From Sanguinoderma infundibulare (taxonomy: Eukaryota; Basidiomycota; Agaricomycetes; Polyporales; Polyporaceae), in NCBI GenBank assembly GCA_032821775.1, contig JAVLRN010000011.1, forward strand, positions 1,178,001 to 1,242,000: a DNA stretch of 64,000 nt, in the 5' to 3' direction. Positions 22,971 through 36,300 of this stretch are shown here, piece after piece. Below the pieces are notes generated by a model. It did not search any database. It saw nothing but the letters and a program-made list of their open reading frames with translations, and was not told where the DNA came from. Numbering within the stretch: the stretch's first letter is position 1; the number at the start of each line of letters is the position of its first letter. Both the position numbers and the translations under genes were made by a program.

Positions 22971-23750
22971 CCGGCTGACACGAGTGGGGGAGATGCGAAA
23001 GGGGGAACGAGGACCAAGTCGTCTAACTACGTATCAGGCCTGGTGCAGCGCCGTACCACGCCGTGCACGCATGGACAAACGCTAGCCGGTGTCGTAGGCT
23101 CGGCCCGGGGCTACTTGAGCGTTTCTGCAGGACAGTGCATGGTGGCCCACTGCTCGAATTCGCGAGGGTGGCTACCGGTGGCTAGCCATGCATGTCTTAT
23201 CGAAACGCGAGTTCGCATGCCTTACGCTGGAATCGGACGGCTGTAGTCGCCGTGCAACCTCGAAACGGAAAACGTGCAAGAGTATATGACATATATAGGA
23301 TACACTACTGCGACGGCTGTTGTACACACGCCTCCAGCTTCTTTACCTAAACAGCAGCTGGGCGAGGAGGTCCAATGTATGCGGAACAAATTACGATCGC
23401 GAGAAACCCGTATGTATAGTCTATCAATTGCAAAGGAATTATAACGGGGTATAAAATGAGGGAGGGAATCCGGCGTAAGGACGGGGGATATGATGGGGTT
23501 AACGGCGGCGATATTAGTGTGGTAGTCATTGATGAAGCAGGAGAGAATGAAAGGATGGGATGGTGATAAAAACGAGATAAAAAGGAATGCATAATACATG
23601 GTGGAGGTGGATGTAGAGATGAGAGAGGTGAATGATTGCGTTTGGTGTATGCGCGTGGATACCGTAGACGATGCGTGGACCAAAATAACTACAAATCTTA
23701 CGACGATAATCCCAAGAGAGAGAAAACCATAAAGGAAAAAGCCGAACAGA
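22971..23750. other. Intergenic, F-box promoter and hypothetical gene 3' flank
   Basis: About 780 bp. It is AT-richer between 23280 and 23720, with short reading frames only. No feature is supported. Confidence 0.5.
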
Positions 23751-25280
23751 CTACCTCCCGCTGGCTCCGGAGCCCCAAGTTCCCGGTAGCCCTCGCCGAC
23801 GCTTCGCAGCGTCGGTCCGGTCGAAAGTGGGGTAGCCATCGGATTCGTCTATGTCTACTCGTCGATTGCGTCCCCGAGTCGCCACGCCTTCTTCTTCCCA
23901 TTCCGAATGAAGAGCGAGCGCGCGGTTCTGTGCATGATCGACGTGTAGGTGCCGGCGTAGACTCTGGATAGAGTGCTGACGCTTTGGTGGGACAAGAAGG
24001 CGGGCGAGGTCGAGCTCGCAATCATCGTCGTCCGAGTCGATGGCCTCCTCGTTAGAGGCATCCTCCAGCCGCAACAGCGGCACACGTTTGCCGTCGTGCC
24101 AGTGCATGTCCGCCCAAGCGTCGTTCTCGATGCGCGTCGCGGCTAGCGACGGAACGCGTTCTCCAGCTGAGGTCCGACGGCGGGCCCTCTCGTGGCGGTC
24201 TTTGCGCGACCCACGCAATGAACCGCCGCTGTAGCCCGGCAAGCGATCTCCAGCACGGGACGCTGAACGGGAGCCCGGGGCGGATCTGCACATGACGTGC
24301 GCGGTGCTCACTTCGCTAGGCGCGGTCGGGGCGCGTTGGAGGTAGAGGGTTGCGCCAGGGGGCAGACCAGACGCACTACGAGTAGCAGTGCGCGAGGCTT
24401 TGTGATGGAGACCGGTGACCAGGAACTTGTTTTCCTTGAACGCGCGCGTCGAGTGACGACTCGAGGGAGCGCGCGCAATCGGACCACCTATATGCGCATT
24501 TGCATCGCCAGATCTAAGCACAGCCCTTGTCACGGATTCGAGCCAAGATGAAGGGAGGGAGGGCTCGGCGGTGACGGCGGATACGCCCTGCATGGACGCA
24601 GCGCGCATGGACGGCGGGGGACGCTTCGGCATGTTGGGGGTCGAGGCCATGTGACGGAGATATCCACGTGCAGCAGAAACTTGAGCATATGTCCGAAGAC
24701 TCACCGCCGAAGGCTCCGCGCGAATGGCTGAAATACGGTCAAGTACTTGGCGACGGGTGGGCTGGCTGACAGTGCGGACCTCGGAGGAGGCAGCACTGCG
24801 CATGGAAGAGAGGGTCGTGGACGACGCCGAGTTCGGGGAGGAGAGCGGATGAATGACCTGATCGGGGTCTAGCCGTCGCTTGTTGGCGAGGGGGGAACTC
24901 GGGGTGGAACGATAAGTGACTGGACGGGTGGGCGTCGTGTCGGGGTCGGGGATGTCTTCGTCTTCGGTCACAGGCTCAGTCCCGCCTGCACCAGGAAGCC
25001 ACCCAGCGAGGAGCTCTCGGAACCTCCACAAGGATTGCCTTCGCCCCTCCTCAGTCATGACCTCGGTACGCTCGGCCTCCGGAGTAAATATCCTCGTCTC
25101 CTTGTATCCATTCTCTCGCAGGAGATCCTCCATGCACTCCAGGGTCCTCGAGGTACCGCGCCGGTGCAGCGGGACGCGTCCAGGTTCGCCTTTGGAGAGA
25201 GCGGCCGGGTAACGCGCCGTAGGGCGTCCTCTGACTGGTGTCGACGGCGTCTCGGGATCGGGCTGCATGCCTTCTGCCAT
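23751..25280 (-). CDS. Hypothetical protein, low-complexity, basidiomycete-type
   Basis: A single open reading frame of 509 codons, from ATG 25280 to TAG 23751. The family is not recognised. The N-terminus (LECMEDLLRENGYKETRIFTP...) looks like the best-folded part; it is followed by long Ser/Pro/Arg-rich disordered segments, an acidic run (AIDSDDDDCELDLARLL) and a basic C-terminus. No signal peptide or transmembrane segment is seen. Short introns may be hidden because the frame stays open. It is divergent from MLH1 across 521 bp. It may be nuclear or regulatory, but no function can be assigned. Confidence 0.65.
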   Translation of the reverse strand: MAEGMQPDPETPSTPVRGRPTARYPAALSKGEPGRVPLHRRGTSRTLECMEDLLRENGYKETRIFTPEAERTEVMTEEGRRQSLWRFRELLAGWLPGAGGTEPVTEDEDIPDPDTTPTRPVTYRSTPSSPLANKRRLDPDQVIHPLSSPNSASSTTLSSMRSAASSEVRTVSQPTRRQVLDRISAIRAEPSAVSLRTYAQVSAARGYLRHMASTPNMPKRPPPSMRAASMQGVSAVTAEPSLPSSWLESVTRAVLRSGDANAHIGGPIARAPSSRHSTRAFKENKFLVTGLHHKASRTATRSASGLPPGATLYLQRAPTAPSEVSTAHVMCRSAPGSRSASRAGDRLPGYSGGSLRGSRKDRHERARRRTSAGERVPSLAATRIENDAWADMHWHDGKRVPLLRLEDASNEEAIDSDDDDCELDLARLLVPPKRQHSIQSLRRHLHVDHAQNRALALHSEWEEEGVATRGRNRRVDIDESDGYPTFDRTDAAKRRRGLPGTWGSGASGR

Positions 25281-25801
25281 GTGCGAAACGAGATGCGGAG
25301 GTAAAGGGAATTGGAATGATAGTGCGCCAGGGTTCGAGACGCTCGCGTGATTGAATGAGGGTCGGGGCAGGTAAAAATATTCGGAACCGCGTTGAGGTCG
25401 GGTAAGAGCTCGAGGCCGTCGAGGAAAGAGTGGCAGCGGCAGCTGGGGGGAAGGGAGGCGTGTGATGGGATGTTGTCGAGGGAAAGCTCACAAATCTCCG
25501 CAGGTTTCATAGCGGCAACGTTTCCTTACGTAATCTGGGGTCCACGTGGGGATAATAGCGGACGCGTCTTCACGCGTCTCCTCCGCGAACCCTTTGTGGG
25601 TGACAGCTTGCCATCGCCTTTGTCCAGACCGCACGCATACACCCGCCTATTGTCTCCCGCCCGACGCACTCACCCACTCAGCGAGGCGATCGTGGGAGGC
25701 CCCCGCTCTACTAATTATCGCTTCGCGCTTCGTGATCGTCGAGTACTTACATCCCCGACCCGGAACGATCGCGATTCCACCTTTGTTGATCCTCGACCTC
25801 G
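25281..25801. promoter_or_regulatory. Divergent intergenic region, hypothetical gene and MLH1
   Basis: A 521-bp interval between two divergent start codons, so it must contain both promoters. No TATA box is obvious. Confidence 0.5.
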
Positions 25802-28800
25802 ATGGCCTCGACCGCCAACCGTGCCGGCTCTCCTCCGCCTCCCGGCCCTCGCCCAATACGTAGACTCCAGGAGTCTGTCATCAATCGCATTGCTGCCGGC
25901 GAGGTAGGTGTCGGTTCCGCTTTTGCTGTGTGTCTCCACGTAAACACGCTACGCAAGGACAGATCATACACCGCCCTGCCTCTGCACTCAAAGAGCTCCT
26001 TGAGAACAGCCTTGATGCTGGGGCGACGTCTGTCAAGGTTACCGTCAAGGACGGGGGCATGAAATTGCTCCAGATTCAAGACAATGGCTCTGGCATCCGG
26101 GTGCGTGCCTGTAGGTCTATGCCTGCCAGGAACGATAATGACATCCGTCTCTTGAAGAAAGACGACCTGCCGATTTTAGCGGAACGATTCACAACTTCGA
26201 AACTCGCAACGTTTTCGGATCTAAAACGCTTGACGACTTATGGGTTTCGAGGGGAGGCACTCGCCTCCATTTCCTATGTGTCTAACCTTACTGTCGTCAC
26301 AAAAACCAAGGCTGACACATGCGCCTCGAAGTGAGTGCCGACTACTGGTCTAGAACACGTTAAGGCACGCAGAGCACTAATTGTCTCGTAGAGCCTGTTA
26401 CGCCGATGGTGCGCTGACCCCTGCGAAGCCCGGAACGACACCAGACCCCAAACCCTGCGCGGGCAATGACGGAACCACTATCACTGTACGTAGAAGCCTG
26501 GACGTGCGCATATAGGGACCTGAAACACTTTGAGGAAGGTAGAGAATCTGTTCTATAACACGCCCACCAGATTGTCAGCTCTGCGCGGGTCCTCGGAAGA
26601 GTACTCGCGGATACTCGATGTGGTCACCAAATACGCCGTTCACAATCCGCACGTATCCTTCACATGCAAGAAGGCAAGTGGGCGAAGAACTTGGTTTCTG
26701 ATTGTAACATGACAGTCTATGCAGGTGGGAACACCTTCCCCGGACGTATCCACGCCATCATCATCAACGACTTTCCAAGCAATTCGCCTCCTCTATGGTC
26801 AAACCCTAGCCAAGGAGTTGTTGAATGTCTCCGTTTCTTCGGCTGACAAGGCTCGCGCCACTTCGCCGATGCAGATTAGCGATGACGAAGACGTCGAAGA
26901 TGCCGAGGCTTGGAGTGCAGAAGCACACTTCACGAATGCGAACTACCAAGCGAAGAAAATGGTGTTCCTCCTATTCATCAATCGTAAGGCCGTCTGTTTG
27001 TCTTTGTCTGGTTGAGCTGATTGACACTGGGAGACAGACCGGTTGGTAGAATCTTCCAGGATCAAGAAAGCGCTCGAGGCTGTTTACAACGGCGTGCTCG
27101 CGAAGGGCGCTTCCCCTTTCGTCTACCTTAGGTACGTCAACGGCTGTATGCTGCGTGTGTATACCTATAGTCAAATTGCCCCTCAGTATTCTGATTGATC
27201 CACGTTCGGTGGATGTGAACGTCCACCCAACCAAAAAGGAGGTTCACTTCCTGAACGAAGACGCTATCATCGAGCGAATAGCAGATGTTATCCAGCAATC
27301 CCTCATCGGACAGAGTCATTCAAGAACATTTGAATATCAGGTACGAGAGGCAGTTTTCGTGCAGCATTCAAGATGACTAACCAATGTTCAGACGTTGTTG
27401 ACGGGCGGAATCCTTGAACCTCCTGCGTTCCAGTCACAAAAGGCGAAGGGTAAACGCAAAGCACAAGCTGAAGACCTCGATGAAGATGAGGAGGCACCCA
27501 AGCACAGTCAAGACGGAGCTCCGGACGACGAAAACGCTGTCGCTGCAGGTAGTTGTTTCTGCAAATATCGTCCAGATGATGGCTGACATTTTCCAGCAGC
27601 CCAGCCTGCAAAACGCAAGGTGTACTCGCACCACAAAGTCCGAACATCACTCAAAGACAGGACATTGGACTCCATGTTTCCAGTAGCGCATCCATCTCAA
27701 CGTCCAAGCAAAGACAGTGATGCGGATGGGTCGCCGACTCCCGCCACACCACCAGTCATCAAGACGCAGGACATCAAAGAGTCCCAATGCTTCCTGAAGT
27801 CAGTCAGAGATCTACGTGCGGCAGTAGTCAAAGCCAAACACACCCGTCAGTACCACCCCCTTCCTTTACATGCACGCGCAAACGCCTACCACACAAAAAC
27901 ACACTTCATGATCGGCGCTCGCTAACCGCGTTCCGGGCTTGCCCTTTCCATCCCCGCGTTCTGCAGAACTCAGCGAGATCCTCGCGAAGCACACGTTCGT
28001 CGGCGTCGTGGACGCGGCCCGGTGCCTGTCGCTCGTGCAGCATGGCACACGGCTGTACCTCCTCAACCACGGCGCGCTCGCCGCGGAGCTCTTCTACCAG
28101 CTCGGCCTCCGCCAGTTCGGCAACTTCTCGCGCATCCGGCTCGACCCGGCCCCAGACGTGCGCACGCTCGTCGCGCTCGCGGTTGACGCGGAGGAGGGCG
28201 TGGAGGAGAGCGGGTTGAGCAAGGACGAGGTCGTTGATGTGAGTGTTTTTTGCGTTCGATCCCTCTTCGACTTGAGCATATGCTGAGTGGCCGCGCATGG
28301 GTCATTGCAGCAAATCGTCGAGACCGTGACGGCACGGCGGGACATGCTCCAGGAGTACTTCAACCTCGGCATATCGGAGGACGGCCTCGTCGAGACCCTC
28401 CCGATGCTCCTGCGGGACTACACCCCGAACCTCGACAAGCTCCCGATGTTCCTCATGCGCCTTGGGCCGCAGGTGAGTGCCACGCCACACCATGGTGTTG
28501 GTCTTGTCGCTAATCGCTAATCTGGCTGTGCCTATAGGTGGACTGGACGGCGGAGGAAGAGTGCCTCGACACCTTCCTGCGCGAGCTCGCGTATTTCTAC
28601 GTACCTGAACCCCTCCTTCCCGACACCAATGGAGACGCAGACAACCAGGCACAGGACACGGACACCCAGAAGGCGACCTTGTGGCAGATCCAACACGTAC
28701 TCTTCCCAGCGATGGGGCGGTACCTTGTCCCGCCAAAGACGCTGCTGGACCGCGACGTCGTGCAGGTGGCTGACCTGCCGGACCTGTATCGGGTGTTTGA

Positions 28801-28810
28801 GAGGTGCTAG
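25802..28810 (+). CDS. MLH1: DNA mismatch repair protein Mlh1
   Basis: MutL homologue: an ATPase that couples mismatch recognition by MutS proteins to strand removal, working as Mlh1-Pms1 and, in meiosis, Mlh1-Mlh3. The N-terminal GHKL ATPase is clear: [18 protein letters not shown], then [20 protein letters not shown] (motif I), IQDNGSGIR (motif II, DxGxG), [21 protein letters not shown] (motif III) and the transducer block [15 protein letters not shown] Ser/acidic linker ([12 protein letters not shown] region) precedes the C-terminal dimerisation domain ([20 protein letters not shown]). The protein ends in the diagnostic FERC. At least ten short introns are needed; the first is at 25904-25963. 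Length of about 720 aa is typical. Confidence 0.96.
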
Positions 28811-29157
28811 AAGATGTTGCAGAGGCGTGATGGCTGCAGAGGCATGATGGTTGTCTCGTGTTGAACTATCGTTCAATTGAACAGCACAAGGTGGGATGGG
28901 ATATATACATACATGGCTAGATAATGTACAGTATGTAGTGCGGAGCAGTCCTGCCATACCATGCCGTAAGTTCGTACTCGCCACCGCGTGCGATGGGCGT
29001 GCGCCCCGTCTACTAGAGATGGTTGCTTGCTGTCAAGAGCGAAGGGAAGTAGGAAGAACTGTACATGGTAGCCGTAATCGTACACGCCAAAATGCCTCGA
29101 CCCTCCAGGATGGCGCATTTCCGGGTTTGCCGGAAGCGAAGAGAGCAAGAGAGCAAA
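28811..29157. other. Convergent 3' intergenic region
   Basis: About 350 bp between MLH1 and the next minus-strand gene. Nothing is recognised. Confidence 0.5.
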
Positions 29158-30113
29158 TTAATCCATGTCCATGTCGTCTGTCAGCGGCCCCGCTGGTGGG
29201 TCGAGATCCTCGAAGTCGCTCAGACTCCAGATGTCCTCGGCGCGGAGGTCGTCAAGGTTGAGCTCCGCCTCCGCGGCATAGGCCTCGAGCTCCTCTTCTA
29301 GTAGGTTGTCCGGCTCGGTGGACAGATGTTGAGATCCTGAAGGACAACAATTAGGGCCACGTTTTAAGCCATCCGACGCGGATGGACGTACCGTTCAGCT
29401 CGGTTTCCCACGAGTGCGGGTCCTCCATGTCTGGATCAAAGGACGAGCCAACGTCGTGCACGTAGGAGAGGCGGTATGCGTGGCGCTCCTTGCGTTTCGC
29501 GCTCTCCACGATCCGGCGGAACAGCTACAGGGCAAGTGGAATGGCCGTCAGCGTCAGCGTCACGGCACACGTCTGCACGCAGGAGGAAGGAACAATGACG
29601 GAATGTGGGACGGGAACGCACCTCGTCGTTGAGCATCGTCTCCTCCTCTTCGTCGTCCTCGTCCATCATCTCCATCCCGTCGCTACTCCGGTCGCTGCTC
29701 ATGTGGCGGCTGCCCCGCGCCAGCGCGCGCTCCCGCTTCTGCGCCGCCCGCTCGAGGCAGCGCGCCTGGAGCCGCTCGCGGAGGAACGCCTTCCGCGGTG
29801 GCTCTGGCGTCGCTGTCGGTGTGGCGGACTGGGTCGAGCCCCCTTGCACGGAGATGTTGTTGTTGGTGCGGGATGTGGGTGTGGAGCGCCGCCGTGAGTC
29901 GGCCACGGAGACGTCTCGGGGACGGTGGGCCTGTGGAGTGCTGAACGGGTTCGCTTTGTAGTGGGAGCGACGGCGCGCGTGGGCGTCGGCCGCTGGGGAG
30001 GACGCAGGGCTTGCGAGTGGTGACGAACGGAGGGGTGGGTGGGCGTAGCTCGTCGACGAGGGATATGTTGAGCGTGTGGGTGTTGTTGGGGGCATATAGA
30101 TCGCAGTCTGCAT
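29158..30113 (-). CDS. Hypothetical protein with conserved-looking C-terminal region
   Basis: Three exons (30113-29622, 29524-29392, 29336-29158) join in frame to 267 aa. ATG 30113 is the first in-frame ATG; the longer reading frame upstream begins at a GTG. The N-terminal half is Ser/Thr/Pro-rich and disordered. A basic helix follows (KAFLRERLQARCLERAAQKR), then an acidic run (MEMMDEDDEEEETM). Exon 2 encodes RIVESAKRKERHAYRLSYVH and DVGSSFDPDMEDPHSWE, which looks like the conserved core, and the C-terminus is acidic. The family is not recognised. A nuclear adaptor is possible, but this is a guess from composition. Confidence 0.75.
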
Positions 30114-32157
30114 GTCTCCGTCCGGGTTCTGTGGGATGCTGGAGGCGATTGTGATTGAGGACACTCTGACGCCGAGACGCGATTACTTGAGACGCGGGGC
30201 GTGTGACTTCAACAAGTCACGCCGCGTACAACACGACGCACGTGACACTCATAGCACGTGGAACTCCACGACTCGGAGTCGGAGTCGAGTCTCGCCGCGA
30301 GTCGCTCGAGTGTCTTTTGTCTTCTGCTGAATGCTGCTGCTCGCAAAATTTTTCTCAGTACAGCCTCCAAGTTGTAAGTTGCAGGACCGATGATGCATAT
30401 ATGATGCCTTTAGTCCACGATGCAACAAGCCTGGCGATCTCAAGCTCTCAAGACTGAAACATCTTCGACCCCTAGGCTTTCTGAACAAACTCAAACCGAA
30501 CTTGATGCTTAGCTGAGTGGCACTGACAATATCATTCGTGCATGGTTGCTCGATGACCGGGGGTAATCGTATACCCGTGTCACCCACATATCCCGCTTCG
30601 CATCGCATTGTCCTCTGGTCCGACATATGCTGTGTCCTAATCTCCTCCATTTGTGATCGTTACGTCTACGAACTTGCCCTGCCTCCCCCTACGACCAATC
30701 CTTTCGAACTACAAGCCTCGAGGAGGCATGCTCCGCCCGACTGACGCTGGCTCTTGCAGCTCATGGCCACTTTCGCCGAATCGTTTTCCCAACCCTCAGA
30801 GAATATACAGGAAGCCGTGGGCAGGATCACGTATGCGTAGCGCCAGTAGAACCCCAAATGACTTGTCAACATACCGGGGAATGCCGCTCGTATACCGTTT
30901 GCTGCGGTTCGGGGACACGCTGCCGCCACGAGTAGTTCCTGCATACGTCCTTGAACCAGTAAGCCTTCATCTATAAAACATTCTGTCCACATCTGATCTC
31001 ATCTTCCAGAGCACTTGCGTCATCATCGGTCTCATTCGGTTGCCAAGCAGACCTAGCAGTCCTCATATTACTCATCGGTGGAGGACCGGCGCCATCCTGA
31101 TTCCCGACACTGATACGTTCGCGTCTATCTGTCCATCTCCCTCGTTCGCCGTTAACTTGCTCTTCCCTTCCTCACACACGCTTCCGATCGACGCTGGCTC
31201 CTCTTGCCCTACTCTTCTTATGAACACGAACATTATATCGCAGCCATCTATGGGAGTCTACGACGATCACCAGCGCGCCTCGAGTTGATATGAAATCCGC
31301 CTGCACTATCAGACATGTTATCGCTTTCGCCGACACAGGGCCACGCGGTGAGTGCATCGTGCGTCATCACAGGATAGTTCCGTTAATCTTAACCCCGTCC
31401 AGTTCATATCCGAATGACCCGGCTACCTTGTGCCTGTGTACGTTTACTTCCTTGTTCGATGATGTTAAGGTTCAACAGATGGCCTGCTGTCCTTGCGCCG
31501 CCGAAACTCCAACGGACCCTCACCCTCCTAGCATCCCTGAAACCTAGCGTTGTGCCAAGACAATGGTGAGCTCAGTATTCTTATATTTACGTAGCATCCA
31601 CTCTCATACCAAATTTATGTCCGGTCATGGAGCCCTCCCCAAATGCGTTGCTGACACGGTTCCACCGCGCTGAGGCCTTGTGTCGCTGGCCACATACCCA
31701 TAAGAGGTATCTTTGTTCCACGCGCGTCTTCCATCAGCATATGTGGCCTTGCGCTCGAGGACATTAGGACCGGAAGGTTCCGTCGCCGCTACGAAGCACA
31801 TTCTTTCGGAGTTTGCCCTTGCAAACATCCATGTCCTACATCGCCACAGCCCTTCAAGCACCAATTGCAAGGTTCGTGGGAGTACACCCTCGTTGTGGCC
31901 TCTTCGGACTGCCTCGCTGCATGAGGCGAGAACAGTGTAAGGGAGGTCATGCGGCTTCTGAGGCGGTGAAACACGCTATGTAGTCGACTCAAGGTCCCTG
32001 CGAGTCCGGTGAGTATTTCTATCACGCCTCCGGCTGAGCTCGGGAATCGCTCTTCCCATCTCGCTCTCTTTGTTTCTCCCACACTAGCTGTATCTCCATC
32101 TGCTTTTTCGCTTCGCCTCTCCCCTCTCCGTTAACCACCATTCCTATCCCTTTGCTA
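30114..32157. other. 2-kb gene-poor interval
   Basis: Only short reading frames without conserved blocks or consistent splice sites. It marks the start of the gene-poor zone around the zinc-finger paralogues. No repeats were recognised. Confidence 0.45.
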
Positions 32158-33315
32158 ATGGCCACATATGCCCCAGGTGAAGCCATGGATCCTCCCGATC
32201 TTTACAACTCGTCTTCTATCCACACGACATCGCCTGTAGAGTAAGTTTGTCTTCTTGATAATTCTGGCCGAACTTTATTTATTACTTCGTCGAGTCACGA
32301 TATCTTCTGCTGTGCTACTTTGATTTCCTTGCGGCTGACACCTTCTTATCACCAATTGTCACTTTCTCCCTTTCTTCGTGACGTCTTCGTCCTTCTTTGC
32401 TTCCAAGTTTACGGCTGTCAGACTTATCAAACCGTCCTCTGCGATGACTTCTAGAATAAACAACACACTGTACGAAGGCACCTCTAACTGGGTCGGAAAT
32501 CTTCTCCCGTACGTATTGGCGCTACTCTCTCTCCACACTGTCGCTGATTGATTGTTAGGACCCGTGATATCTGGTACAATGGGAACGAGCTCGGCCGAGG
32601 TATCCACGATGTCAACATCCTTTCCGGCGCCGGTGGTCGAAATGGTCGATTTTCGGACCGTACTGTTTACGCAGATGGAACCGTCTGGCAGGTTGGCTTG
32701 GGCTATATGACATCTGCTCCGACCGCTTTCCATCCGCTCTCGGCGCCCTATGCCCAGGCCAACGCTGTCTGCTACGACCCGCCTCTCTTTCCACCGCCCG
32801 ACCCACCTTTTCCCCCTTCCGGCCCTGCCCAAGAGCAAGCGCTCTCCGACCACTCGGCGACCCTCTCGGGCAACGATCTCCGCTGCCAATGGGGTACGCC
32901 ATCCTGCGGCCACGTCCTGCGAGATGCCTCCATCGCCGTGATCCGCGCCCACCTCCGCGACGCCCACGGCGTCGGCCTCGGCACCGGCGCGCACAACGCG
33001 AACGCGAAACGGGCGAGCACGCGCTGCCTCTGGGGCGGCGAGTGCGCGCGGTCGGCGGAGCTCATCCTCGCGTCCGGCATGGGCAAGCACGTTGCGACGT
33101 GCCACCTGAAGAGCACCCGCCGCTCGTGCGAGTTCTGCGGACAGTCTTTCTGCCGCCCGGACTCGCTCGCGCGCCACGACTTCCTCTACTGCGCGCGCGT
33201 GAAGCAGGCGGAGGGCAACGGCGGCGGCACGGGCCAGGGCCAGGGCCAAAGCCAGAGGGGGCGGCGGTCTCGCAGGGCGCTGACAGCGGCGACTCCAATC
33301 GGGTGCGTGTGCTAG
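32158..33315 (+). CDS. Zinc-finger protein, paralogue Z2 (atypical C2H2 module)
   Basis: Three exons (32158-32240, 32455-32508, 32559-33315) give 297 aa with matching phases. The N-terminal half is a Pro/Tyr/Asn-rich activation-domain-like region. The C-terminal module contains three putative zinc ligand sets: CQWGTPSCGHVL...HLRDAH, CLWGGECARS...KHVATCH and the classical-like CEFCGQSFCRPDSLARHDFLYC. It ends in a Gly/Gln-rich repeat (GQGQGQSQRG) and a basic tail. The architecture matches the genes at 37.5 and 43.9 kb and the chimeric module at 21.2 kb. Likely a DNA-binding regulator; targets are unknown. The small exon 2 is supported only by splice phase. Confidence 0.75.
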
Positions 33316-36300
33316 TCGAGTCACTACTGCAGGGACGGAGCGCTGCTGGCTCGCGGTCTTGTGTCAACGACGCTGACCCTTTCCCATTGCGTGTGGCGTT
33401 GTTAGGCACTTGACTAGTACTAGTGCTCAGACTGGCGTCTGAAGCTCTCTGCAGCTGATAAACCGGCGTCGGTCGCTCTATGCCAGAATCGGGCTACAAC
33501 AGAGCCGCTGGGCAACTCCTGGTCCTGGATACTAGCACGCCTCAAGGCTGGGCGCGGCGCTGTTAGCTGACCAGTGCAAGAGGGATCTCGTTGCTGCATA
33601 CCGTATCATGCTCCACCGCTACTTGGGCCCTAGCTGACATATACTCGTTCGACTCTGACACGTCCCATCCATCGCTCCTCTTCCTTTGTTCTTTGACACC
33701 TGCTAATGCTCGAGGCCACCAAAACCCCTGCCCGCTCGTTTGGCGTGATGGGCCTAGTATCCCGACTAAACGACTCAAATCTCAAAACTATGTACTTATG
33801 TAACATGTACTTATGTACCCCTCGGTTACTTCACCGTCGTATGATACGCCACCTTCTACATCTTTACAGCACAGAATCAGTCCTATTTTCGATGACGTTT
33901 CGTACTAATAGCTCCGGCCGTTTATTATGTACCAATATCATTATATGTACGCGCCCTCCTCGTAAGTTAGAGTTTGTCTGCCCTCGGCAGCGCTCTCTGA
34001 ATTCGCTACCGCAGCACACCCTGACATGGTCGAGAAACAAGACGCCAGGGAGACTGACAAATTCCTCGTGGTCAATCATGATTCCTCGGTCTTTGTTGCC
34101 ACTTTCAAACGCCTCCGCATGGGTCGAGGAGCAAAGTCGCCCAGGTTTCACCTTCCTACAACATTTCGAAGCGTCGAATGTGATGTATCTCCTCCTCGGC
34201 GAACCCGGGCGCGCCTTTTGTCAATGCGCATCGCAACATCGTGAAACCCAATCGTCAGAAAGAAACCCTGACATCGCGGTCTAAAACCGCAGCAATGCGC
34301 GAATGCCCGCGCGAGCCTCATGGAACTTGAGCTCGTCGGATGTCGGACGGCGGCAGCTGAGGCGAAGGAGTGGACCCACAAATCCACAGCCCCCCCTCGC
34401 TCGCGGCCTTCTTTTGAATTATCTTGATCTCGCCGAGGGTTCGAAATCGCAGTCCATCAGATATTCGGTTCGATCGCCACTCAGTCCTGCCTCCGTCTGT
34501 TCAACTTGACGCCACTGGACGACTGAGATGTCGTTGCCAGTCCCAGATCTTGTGCTGGGATGGCACGATGCGCTAGTCGCATCAAGATTCTCGGTATGGT
34601 TCTTAAACGCTAACGGGGTGGCACAAGGTCACCGAGAGGAGGCAGCGCGCTCAGGGATTTCTCAGGAAGATTGGCTGGCGCCGGGCCCGGTACCTGTACG
34701 CGTACTGTATGCATACGATTGAAATCGACTCCTTCAGGACAGGCACGCGATCCCGGACAAGTGTGTGCGCAATGAGGCAGGTTACGCCACGGCAGAGATA
34801 CAGAAGACCCTGCAGGTTCAAGGCCTGTTGCGGGCGGCAGATCAGATATCCTGTCCCGAGTCGCCGTAAACGATGCTGTACGAAGGACGCCACGGAAGGT
34901 CTTGAGCTTACTTAACACACGAGGAGCCCGCATCGGTTTTGTCGTCCGAGGAAGATGGGCGGGGACCACAACCGACCTTTGCGCGGCACCGCCGCATGTT
35001 CTGGAAGAGAGTATCAAAGAAAATGGACCCTCGACGGCGTCTTGGAATCGCAAGGAAAGTGTTTACGGATACACAGCAATTTGAATAGGGCATCGGAAGA
35101 AGCATCCACCTTGCAGATCAGGCGTGTCGCCTAGCCCTGCTCAACCTCGCAACCCTTGCCCGGAGCTGTGCTCTACTAACTTTACTATCCCAAAGCAGAG
35201 GCTCTGCAATTGCAAGAAGCCTGCGGCGGCACCGCTTCAACGCAGACATAGAACATACACAACGTCGAGGCGCGGCGGCAGCACGTCAAGTGGACGTACT
35301 TGGGTCCGCAGCGCGCCGAAGTTAGAGTTGGGCCTCCAACTTGATCCGTTCGCATATCGGAGGTCGGGCTCAATGAATGTTCTATGGACGCCAATGGCAT
35401 CCCCGAAGGACATAGAAGGACATACAGAATTGCGTGCCGAATTCGATTATGAAAAAGTGGCCGTGCGCAGATGCAGCTGAAAGCAAGGGCCAAATGTGCG
35501 CGCGATGACGAAGGGGGCCACAAGCGAGGGGGTCTTCTGCCGTGATCAACGTCGACATCGAAGCTTCTCTGGGGTCATCCGAACCTACTGCGCGTCCCGG
35601 TGAGCCGCGCCTCGCCAACGGGTACACTTCATACGAGGCAACAAGCGCAACATGGCGCGGGTGCGCACACGGACAATGAATGTCTTCTGTGAATTCGTTG
35701 TTCGGCATAGAGTCGCACGTTCGTTGGAGACGCGACATCGCCTTCTATTGTGCGACCGGGCGGGGCCGTTTGACGAGAATCGGCAGGAGTGCCACCCAGT
35801 CTCCCGCGCGTTGCCTCCGGCCTGAATATCCAGGTACGCAACATGGCTGGCGGCAAGGAACGTGAGAGGCTGACGCCCCAAGAAAGCACCTCGAAAGCGC
35901 GCAAATGGGCGTCCCTGGGCATCCGACGGCGGAGGGAAGGACGCGCGGTGGCACATCGAGGCGAATGGGCGAGCAAGGGTATTTCTGGCGTAAGTATCAA
36001 AAGACCCTGAACGAACGTCGTCCCGAGCTCTTCGATGGGTGACAGCGCGATCAGGTCTAGCCGTCGTGCTGTAACGTGGGAGATGAGCATGGTCAGCCGA
36101 CAGGATATCCTGTTCGTCGACGGTCGGTGGAGTTCGAAGATCGGGTCGACAGGGTTTAGTGCCATCAAGGCTGCGAAACACGGATGGCCAATGGAGACCG
36201 ACTGCCACTTCGCCTCCGGTTTAGGCAGGTTGGTCTTCAAAATCTGTCAAGCCTTGCATGGATGCTGCATTGACCAGTGAACATCCGCAGACCTCCGCAT

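Noticed and set aside
32359..33324. 321-codon minus-strand frame opposite zinc-finger gene Z2
   Set aside because: Composition (Ala/Arg/Val-rich) is typical of antisense GC-rich coding sequence; the plus-strand frame has the zinc ligand motifs and spliced exons.
34381..34470. GGTTCGA-like tRNA B-box near 34438
   Set aside because: No matching A-box at the correct distance and no cloverleaf could be drawn; the same applies to a few other TTCGA hits.
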